A DNA stretch of 12,496 bases from positions 1-12,496 of the forward strand of contig DJPE01000035.1 of NCBI GenBank assembly GCA_002439705.1, given 5' to 3'. Below the pieces are notes generated by a model. That model was not told where the DNA came from. It did not search any database and worked only from the letters and a program-made list of their open reading frames with translations. Below, one piece after another: positions 1 through 5,246 of the stretch. Source of the stretch: Christensenella sp. UBA6420 (lineage in GTDB: Bacteria; Bacillota; Clostridia; Christensenellales; DTU072). Position 1 is the stretch's first letter; the number at the start of each line of letters is the position of its first letter. Position numbers and translations under genes: made by a program.

Positions 1-43
1 CCCGCAAGGGCAATTAACTCCACCCGTGGCGGAAATTCGCAAC
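1..43. other. Left-edge non-coding sequence with two tiny hairpins
   Basis: No gene is visible. Bases 1-10 can fold as a CCC/GGG stem closed by a GCAA (GNRA-type) tetraloop, and bases 20-29 as CCA/TGG around CCCG. The stretch is GC-rich compared with the AT-rich intergenic DNA elsewhere in the window. It may be the end of a dispersed intergenic repeat or of a structured element that continues to the left. This is a weak call from one copy only. Confidence 0.2.
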
Positions 44-73
44 AAAAAAGCAAGGCGTGTTTGCCTTGCTTTT
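44..73 (-). terminator. Rho-independent terminator of the GPH symporter
   Basis: A perfect 11-bp stem (46-56 with 63-73) encloses a 6-base loop. Read on the minus strand, the 3' arm ends in a run of T extending to position 44, as expected for an intrinsic terminator. It lies 23 bases past the stop codon of the minus-strand symporter gene. The A/T symmetry of the stem means it may also stop plus-strand transcription. Confidence 0.85.
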
Positions 74-96
74 GAGTGGTCGGAGAATAAAATAAA

Positions 97-1656
97 TTAT
101 TCGTTATCGTCGTCGGTTCGGTCTGCGGCGGTTTCCGCGGCAAGTTCGGTTTCGACGGCGGGTTCTGCGGTGGCTAGTTCGGCTTGCTGACGGCGTTCGG
201 CAAGTTCGGCTCTCATTAGCTTTTTCGTCTTTTCGTCTATCTTATAGAAGAACATTACAAGGGAGCTTGCGAGCATGCAAAGACCGGGGAGCAGGAAGTA
301 GATAGCCCACGCTTTGACCTGCATTGCGTCGGTGACGTATTCGTGAATTCTGCCCGCGTCTACGGCGGCGGCGTAGTCGCTGCTGCTGTATCCGATAGCT
401 CCTATAAAGAGTATGCCGAGAGATACCGAAAGGGCGTTACTTAACTTATTCGACATAGAAAGGATAGCGAACTGCGTTCCTTCGGTTCTTTTGCCGGTTT
501 TCCATTCCTGATAGTCTACTATATCGGCGGTCATTACCATGGGGAGATAGCCGTTAGGTCCGAACGCGAAGGAGAATATAAACTGATATATCCATATCGC
601 CCAGAAACTTCTGAACGGCGAGCCGCCGAAGGTGTAAAGAAGAAAAGATATAAGGCTAATAACGAAGCCGTACAGTCCGGCGAAAATGAAGTAGCGTTTT
701 TCTCCGAGTTTTTTGTTTATTACGGGGTTAAGGACGATAGTAACAGTACTCGCTATCGCGCTCGTCACGCCTATCGCCCAGCTGCAAGCGTCGCCGTAAA
801 GGATTCCCATTCCGAGAAAACTTAAATCGAGTCCGTCTCTTAAAAGTATGCAGGTCGCCTGAACCGCTATTCCCAAACCTATGTTTCTGCCGAAACCGAG
901 CATATAGGTAAGGAAAACTATCATAATCTGTTTGTTATGCCTTAATTCCTTGAACATTTCCTTGAAGCTCATCCCTGCGGAAGTGTTGCTTACTACCTGT
1001 TCTTTGCACTTGAAGTACATAAAAAGCTGGAATATAAGTCCGAGAATACTTATTACGGCGGCGGTTATCAAATAAACGGTTTTGTCGGCTTTTTCCACTC
1101 CGACTATCATACACATTACCGTAATGAAGAGTCCGGGCATTGCGAGAGCAGCGCTTTTGAGCATGTTCGCGATCCCGGCGGCGTTATTCGTGTCTTCGGG
1201 GTTTTTCGATACGAGCGAAAGCATACCCTGCGAAGGAATGTCGGCAAGAGTCATGCTTACGTTCCATAAAATAAGCACGAAAGTTATGTAAGCGTATTTT
1301 CCTATCTCGTTACTAAACGGTATGAATACGAACGAGAACATCGTAAACACGGCGAGCGGGAACGCGGAAATAAGTATCCACGGACGCATTTTGCCCGACT
1401 TGAATCTCGCTCTGTCGATAAGGTTGCCGATAATAAAGTCGGCTATTACGCTTATGAATTTAGCTATAAGGATTATTACCGCGATAGCTATAAGGTTGGC
1501 GTTCATTATTTTATTAAAGAACTCCGCCTGATAGCTGTTCACAAGACCTATTCCAAAGTTAATGCCCATTACGCCGAGAGCGTAAATCCACATGTTGGCG
1601 TTGCAACCGAAAAAGCGTTTTTCCGGCTTGTCGCCTAAGGAAAGTTGTTTACCCAT
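97..1656 (-). CDS. GPH-family (MelB-like) sugar:cation symporter, MFS fold
   Basis: A 519-residue membrane protein with about twelve hydrophobic segments. It belongs to the glycoside-pentoside-hexuronide:cation symporter family, which imports sugars or sugar acids with H+ or Na+. Family hallmarks are the loop after helix II (GNLIDRARFKSGKMRPW, residues 77-93) and the helix X-XI motif TADIVDYQEWKTGKRTEGT (376-394). By eye-alignment to E. coli MelB, the cation-site Asp59 is Asp73, Asp124 is Asp139 (LADIP) and Lys377 is Lys404. The position of Asp55 is Ser69, so one Na+ ligand seems missing. The C-terminus (483-519) is an Ala/Glu-rich, strongly acidic cytoplasmic tail ending in DDDNE. The start is supported by GGGAGGA (1661-1667) five to six bases upstream. 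The gene stands alone between its own promoter and terminator, and the substrate cannot be read from the sequence. Confidence 0.9.
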   Translation of the reverse strand: MGKQLSLGDKPEKRFFGCNANMWIYALGVMGINFGIGLVNSYQAEFFNKIMNANLIAIAVIILIAKFISVIADFIIGNLIDRARFKSGKMRPWILISAFPLAVFTMFSFVFIPFSNEIGKYAYITFVLILWNVSMTLADIPSQGMLSLVSKNPEDTNNAAGIANMLKSAALAMPGLFITVMCMIVGVEKADKTVYLITAAVISILGLIFQLFMYFKCKEQVVSNTSAGMSFKEMFKELRHNKQIMIVFLTYMLGFGRNIGLGIAVQATCILLRDGLDLSFLGMGILYGDACSWAIGVTSAIASTVTIVLNPVINKKLGEKRYFIFAGLYGFVISLISFLLYTFGGSPFRSFWAIWIYQFIFSFAFGPNGYLPMVMTADIVDYQEWKTGKRTEGTQFAILSMSNKLSNALSVSLGILFIGAIGYSSSDYAAAVDAGRIHEYVTDAMQVKAWAIYFLLPGLCMLASSLVMFFYKIDEKTKKLMRAELAERRQQAELATAEPAVETELAAETAADRTDDDNE

Positions 1657-1696
1657 TCGTTCCTCCCGATATATTTAATATTTTGTATCAGTTAAA

Positions 1697-1725
1697 AGTA
1701 TATTATAATTTACACCTTATGTCAA
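1697..1725 (-). promoter_or_regulatory. Sigma-A promoter for the GPH symporter
   Basis: On the minus strand a perfect -35 TTGACA (1725-1720) is followed after 17 bases by TATACT (1702-1697). The expected start of transcription is near 1690, giving a leader of roughly 34 bases with the SD sequence at 1661-1667. Confidence 0.75.
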
Positions 1726-1905
1726 TATAGCTTTTTTCGCGGAGTGTCCCATGCACATTGCTTTACGCAGTAAAAAACGGGAGAAAGTAATTTTACACAA
1801 GCGGTATATGGCAAAACAACTACAAAAAAGCGGATATATATCAGAGTTTTTTACTGCTTTCACGAAAGCGTCGTCTACCGTACACCGTCGCAATACCTGT
1901 CATTA

Positions 1906-1933
1906 TCGGCTATGCAAGGCGTTGCATAGCCGA
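1906..1933. repeat. 12-bp perfect inverted repeat, 4-base loop
   Basis: TCGGCTATGCAA (1906-1917) pairs perfectly with TTGCATAGCCGA (1922-1933) around the loop GGCG. The next bases on either side do not pair and there is no downstream T-run. It is the strongest hairpin of the divergent region. Confidence 0.7.
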
Positions 1934-1955
1934 CTATTTTCGGTTTGCTCCTTTT

Positions 1956-1983
1956 TCCCGAAAAGCCAAAGCGCTTTTCGGGA
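1956..1983. repeat. 11-bp perfect inverted repeat, 6-base loop
   Basis: TCCCGAAAAGC (1956-1966) pairs perfectly with GCTTTTCGGGA (1973-1983) around CAAAGC. It follows the previous hairpin by 22 bases. The related string CGAAAAA recurs downstream at about 2012-2018 and 2047-2053, hinting at internal duplication of a CGAAAA-type unit. Confidence 0.65.
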
Positions 1984-2079
1984 GCCTTATAGAATTCCTA
2001 CGCTCCGTTTTGCGAAAAATCAACGCACCTGTGCCGCTCCTTTTTTCGAAAAACCTACGGTTTTACCCGTGAAAATCCT

Positions 2080-2108
2080 TTTACAACGGCGATTTATAGT
2101 GATAAAAT
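2080..2108 (+). promoter_or_regulatory. Probable sigma-A promoter for the MATE gene
   Basis: TTTACA (2080-2085) and TAAAAT (2103-2108) are separated by exactly 17 bases. Transcription would start near 2115, leaving a leader of only about 16 bases that carries the GAAGGA SD element (2121-2126). If this promoter is used, the hairpins upstream are not in the MATE transcript. Confidence 0.5.
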
Positions 2109-2130
2109 GTTCCCGTAAAAGAAGGATGAT

Positions 2131-3468
2131 ATGAACAAAGACTTAACCGTGGGGAACCCCGCAAAAATTCTTATATTATACACTTTGCCCCTGTTCGGGA
2201 GCATAATTTTTCAACAGTTATATAACGTAGCCGACAGCTTCGTCGCGGGATTTTTTATAGGCACGGACGCTCTCGCCGCCGTCGGCAACTCGTACGAAAT
2301 CACCCTTATTTACATAGCGTTCGCTTTCGGTAGCAATATAGGAGCGTCGGTGGTTACGGCAAGGTATTTCGGCGTAAAGGATTACGCTTCGGCAAGGACG
2401 GCTGCGTACACCGCCTTAATATCGAGCGTGGCGATAGGGGTTATTCTTATGGCGGTAGGCTTAGGGGTATCCCGTCCGCTTCTTGAATTGTTACAGACTC
2501 CGACGGATATATTGGAAGACTCATTACTGTACCTTTATATCTATCTCGGCGGATACTTATTTTTGTTGGTCTACAACATTTCCACGGGGATATTCGCTTC
2601 TCTCGGCGATTCTGTCACGCCCTTTATATTTTTGGTCGCGTCGTCGGTCGGCAACGTGGGAATGGATATTCTGTTCGTAAAAAGTTTCCGTATGGGCGTA
2701 GCGGGCGTGGCGTGGGCTACTTTTATTTGTCAGGGAATAAGCGGAATTGCGGCTCTCGTTACGGTTTTAATAAGATTAAAAAAACTTTCCGTCGGCAAAG
2801 TCGCCCTTTTCGATAAAATAATACTTAAAGAAATTACCGTTGTGGCCGTACCGAGTATTTTCCAACAGGGGTTTATCTCGGTGGGGAATATCGTAATACA
2901 AGGGTTTATAAACTCTTTCGGCACGGCTGCGATAGCGGGATATTCCGCCGCGATAAAATTAAATAACCTTGCCATAACTTCTCTCTGCGCCGTCGGCAAC
3001 GGAATGAGCAATTACTCCGCGCAGAACGCGGGAGCGGGCAAAAACGACAGAATTAAGAAAGGTTTAATCTACGGCATAGGTATAGCCGTCGTTCTGGCTG
3101 CCGTATTTACAGCGTTGTTCCTTCTTTTCGGCAGAGTTTTTACCGAGCTGTTCGTCCGCGACGGCAACGCCGACGCGATAGCTACGAGTATGGCGTTTTT
3201 GACGATAGTTTCGCCGTTTTACGCACTTATCTCGATAAAAATTATGATAGACGGCGTTTACCGGGGAATAAACAAAATGCGTTTCTTCCTTGTGAGTACC
3301 TTTACGGACCTTATTTTAAGAGTGGTTTTCGCGGCGGTTTTCGCAAAGACTATCGGCGTAAACGGCATCTGGTATTCGTGGCCTATAGGGTGGGGAGTGT
3401 CCACCTTAATAAGTGCGAGCTGTTATTTTTACGTTCGTAAAAAGTATCTGAAAACCGTCATTAAATAA
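2131..3468 (+). CDS. MATE-family efflux transporter
   Basis: A 445-residue integral membrane protein with two homologous halves of about six membrane segments each. MATE pumps export cationic drugs, dyes or metabolites across the cytoplasmic membrane in exchange for Na+ or H+. The N-terminal signature is visible as P20...FQQLYNVADSFVAG (residues 27-40), with Asp35 in helix 1. The inter-helix motif SLGDSVTP lies at 157-164, and the second half opens with VPSIFQQGFISVGN (240-253) and carries VGNGMSNYSAQNAGAG (288-303). Length is normal for the family and the sequence looks intact. GAAGGA (2121-2126) precedes the ATG. No terminator is evident after the stop, so read-through into the downstream protease gene is possible. 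The subfamily looks like the MepA/NorM type; the substrate is unknown. Confidence 0.92.
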   Translation: MNKDLTVGNPAKILILYTLPLFGSIIFQQLYNVADSFVAGFFIGTDALAAVGNSYEITLIYIAFAFGSNIGASVVTARYFGVKDYASARTAAYTALISSVAIGVILMAVGLGVSRPLLELLQTPTDILEDSLLYLYIYLGGYLFLLVYNISTGIFASLGDSVTPFIFLVASSVGNVGMDILFVKSFRMGVAGVAWATFICQGISGIAALVTVLIRLKKLSVGKVALFDKIILKEITVVAVPSIFQQGFISVGNIVIQGFINSFGTAAIAGYSAAIKLNNLAITSLCAVGNGMSNYSAQNAGAGKNDRIKKGLIYGIGIAVVLAAVFTALFLLFGRVFTELFVRDGNADAIATSMAFLTIVSPFYALISIKIMIDGVYRGINKMRFFLVSTFTDLILRVVFAAVFAKTIGVNGIWYSWPIGWGVSTLISASCYFYVRKKYLKTVIK

Positions 3469-3557
3469 TTTTCGCCGATAAGCGGGAAAGGAAGGTTTTT
3501 TACGCAAAAGAAGAAAAAAAATATTTAATTTGCGAAAATTAAAGTACCTTTAAGGTA
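3466..3557. promoter_or_regulatory. Intergenic region with inverted repeats before the HtrA gene
   Basis: Two symmetric elements are present. TAATTTTCGC (3466-3475, overlapping the MATE stop) pairs with GCGAAAATTA (3532-3541) across 56 bases. TACCTT-T-AAGGTA (3545-3557) is a perfect 13-base palindrome of the kind bound by dimeric regulators. A convincing -35/-10 pair is not seen, although the sequence just downstream (3560-3590) is very AT-rich. No intrinsic terminator for the MATE gene is apparent. An operator role is inference from symmetry alone. Confidence 0.3.
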
Positions 3558-3608
3558 AGGATTTTATTTTTTAATTATAGAAAAAAGAAAAACGAAGGCA
3601 GGCACAGT

Positions 3609-5018
3609 ATGAAAAAATCAAATTACGCGTCGAAAATAATAATATCCGTACTTCTCGTAGCCGTATTGTGTACGGTTCTCGTAGCGTGCGACGATACGGA
3701 CAATACGCAGTACGTCACCGCTTACGACATAGCGGTCAAAAACGGTTTCGTAGGGACGGAACAGGAATGGCTCGAAAGCCTTAAAGGCGCCGACGGAAAA
3801 AACGGACTTAACGGCAGGGACGGGGAAGACGCCGACGGCGTGTCTTACGTCAACGACCTTTACGCCGCCGCGGTAGAAAACGGCTATACGGGAACTTTTC
3901 TCGAATTTCTTAACGAGTACCTTACCGTAAACGTAAGTAAAGATAACGTTTACGCCGTGTCCAAAGCGATAAGGAGCGCGGTGACGATAGTCAGTAATTT
4001 TACCAAGACCGAACTGTCTTACAACTACGGCAACGGCAAAGTGAACACGAAAGAAACCGCTTATTCCGCAGGCGGAGCGGGAGTAATCTACGAAATGGAT
4101 TCCGACGGCAACGCCTATATAATAACCAACTTTCACGTCGTCTACGACGCCGACAGTAACCAAACCGACCACATAAGCGACGATATTAACGTCTATCTCT
4201 ACGGCGGAGAAACCGACAGCGGGAAGATAAACGCTAACTTTGTCGGCGGCAGCGCATACTACGATATAGCGGTGCTCAGAGTAGACGGAAGCGAAACGCT
4301 TAAAAATTCTTGTGCGACGGCTGTTTCGGTATCCAAAACCACTATTACGGTAGGACAAACCGCAATGGCGATAGGATTTCCCGAAGGGGAAGGAATGAGC
4401 GTTACGAGCGGAATAGTCAGCGTGGACAGCGAAAGGATAAGCGTAAAAGTGGACGGCAACAACGCATATCAACTCCGCGTGTTGAGAATAGACACCGCCG
4501 TAAATTCCGGCAATTCGGGCGGCGGACTTTTCGACAGCGACGGCAACCTTATCGGAATAGTCAACGCGAAGACCAGTTCCTATTCCACCGAAAACATAAG
4601 CTACGCTATCCCTAAGGAAATAGCGATAGGAGTCGCGAAAAACGTCATCGCAAACTGCACCGACTCGTCGAAGCATTCGGTATACAAGTGTCTTTTGGGA
4701 ATAACCGCAAAGACTTCCGAAAGTAAAGCCGTGTACGACGAAACGACGGGACTTATCCGCATTAAAGAAACGATAGTAGTAGACAGCGTGGAAGAAAGCG
4801 GACTATCATACGGCTCGCTTCTTAGCGGCGATATTCTTCTTACCGCTGCCTTTAACGGAAAAACCGTCGATATAGACAGGTCGTTTACGTTAAGCGATAT
4901 GCTTCTCGAAGCGAAAGCAGGCGATAGCGTCACTATTACGTTCAGTCGCGACGGCGAAGAAAAATCGGTTACATTAACCTTCACCGAAAACGACGTGACG
5001 GAATATTTTGTTGCGTAA
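3609..5018 (+). CDS. Lipid-anchored HtrA/DegP-like serine protease (S1C) with PDZ domain
   Basis: A 469-residue exported protease. Residues 1-27 form a lipoprotein signal peptide (positive KK, hydrophobic core, lipobox LVAC), so Cys27 would be lipidated and the protein tethered outside the membrane. Residues 38-105 hold two copies of an A-x3-NG-[FY]-x-GT-x3-[WF]-L unit (about 42-55 and 87-101), separated by a short collagen-like Gly-x-y stretch (GADGKNGLNGRDGEDADG, 60-77). The trypsin-fold protease follows at about 110-350 with a complete catalytic triad: His176 in TNFHVV, Asp219 in YDIAVLRV and Ser303 in GNSGGG. A degenerate PDZ domain lies at about 362-460. HtrA proteins degrade or chaperone misfolded extracytoplasmic proteins. 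Family members in Firmicutes usually use a membrane helix, so the lipid anchor with a collagen-like spacer is a variant. An AAGG SD-like site lies about ten bases before the ATG. Confidence 0.88.
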   Translation: MKKSNYASKIIISVLLVAVLCTVLVACDDTDNTQYVTAYDIAVKNGFVGTEQEWLESLKGADGKNGLNGRDGEDADGVSYVNDLYAAAVENGYTGTFLEFLNEYLTVNVSKDNVYAVSKAIRSAVTIVSNFTKTELSYNYGNGKVNTKETAYSAGGAGVIYEMDSDGNAYIITNFHVVYDADSNQTDHISDDINVYLYGGETDSGKINANFVGGSAYYDIAVLRVDGSETLKNSCATAVSVSKTTITVGQTAMAIGFPEGEGMSVTSGIVSVDSERISVKVDGNNAYQLRVLRIDTAVNSGNSGGGLFDSDGNLIGIVNAKTSSYSTENISYAIPKEIAIGVAKNVIANCTDSSKHSVYKCLLGITAKTSESKAVYDETTGLIRIKETIVVDSVEESGLSYGSLLSGDILLTAAFNGKTVDIDRSFTLSDMLLEAKAGDSVTITFSRDGEEKSVTLTFTENDVTEYFVA

Positions 5019-5045
5019 AAAGAAAAAGGGAAACGATAAATTAAC

Positions 5046-5070
5046 GGCGGGACGAAAATCCCGCCTTTTT
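5046..5070 (+). terminator. Rho-independent terminator after the HtrA gene
   Basis: A perfect 7-bp GC-rich stem GGCGGGA/TCCCGCC (5046-5052 with 5059-5065) encloses CGAAAA and is followed by five T. It lies 27 bases after the protease stop codon and isolates that gene from the downstream operon. Confidence 0.92.
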
Positions 5071-5107
5071 ATACGCCGTAATTAAAAGAAAAACGAAAGA
5101 ATCTTCT

Positions 5108-5123
5108 GAAATTTGAAAATTTC
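5108..5123. promoter_or_regulatory. Operator-like palindrome upstream of the enoate reductase/AcnX promoter
   Basis: GAAATTT-GA-AAATTTC is a perfect 16-base inverted repeat that ends four bases before the -35 hexamer. The position would suit an activator site or an UP-like AT-rich element. Low-complexity AT sequence can make such symmetry by chance, so the regulatory role is inference. Confidence 0.35.
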
Positions 5124-5127
5124 CCCC

Positions 5128-5156
5128 TTGAAAGTAGTCGGAAGACAGCTTATACT
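5128..5156 (+). promoter_or_regulatory. Sigma-A promoter of the enoate reductase/AcnX operon
   Basis: TTGAAA (5128-5133) and TATACT (5151-5156) are separated by 17 bases. The predicted start of transcription is near 5163, giving a leader of about 84 bases. The leader contains a hairpin (5186-5205: AAAAC and GCC pair with GGC and GTTTT, with one bulged A) that is not followed by a long T-run; I do not recognise a known riboswitch in it. Confidence 0.75.
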
Positions 5157-5246
5157 ATAAATAAGATAAAGATACGCGTGCGGTAAAAACAGCCGTCGGC
5201 GTTTTCAGATATCGGTATTTACAGCAATTGCAGGAGGATTTTTTTG

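Larger units (their letters stand above)
1726..2079. other. Hairpin-rich divergent intergenic region, no convincing gene
   Basis: This stretch lies between the divergent promoters of the symporter and the MATE pump. It contains four inverted repeats: 1856-1869 (GCTTT/AAAGC), 1906-1933 (12-bp perfect stem), 1956-1983 (11-bp perfect stem) and 2050-2064 (AAAACC/GGTTTT). A plus-strand open frame (1751-2134) crosses it, but it has no clear SD site, a Cys/Arg/Phe-rich composition unlike its neighbours, and runs through the hairpins and into the MATE start. No T-run follows the two large hairpins, so they are not ordinary terminators, and no gene reads into them. It could be a dispersed palindromic repeat, a MITE remnant or a structured leader for the MATE gene. 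Confidence 0.5.

Noticed and set aside
1751..2134. 127-residue plus-strand open frame upstream of the MATE gene
   Set aside because: It has no clear SD, runs through two perfect hairpins and overlaps the MATE start codon. Its composition is rich in Arg, Cys, Phe and Ser, as expected for translated non-coding DNA.
3618..4676. 352-residue minus-strand open frame opposite the HtrA gene
   Set aside because: It is a long antisense shadow caused by codon bias: the plus frame encodes a complete catalytic triad and signal peptide, while the minus frame is Val/Tyr/Arg-rich with no recognisable domain.
5244..5246. TTG as the start codon of the flavoenzyme gene
   Set aside because: The immediately following ATG at 5247 is a better start and has suitable nine-base spacing from AGGAGG; the difference is one residue.
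5157..5246. Riboswitch in the leader of the enoate reductase/AcnX operon
   Set aside because: There is a hairpin, but no conserved core of a riboswitch class that I know is visible and no terminator/antiterminator pair is apparent.
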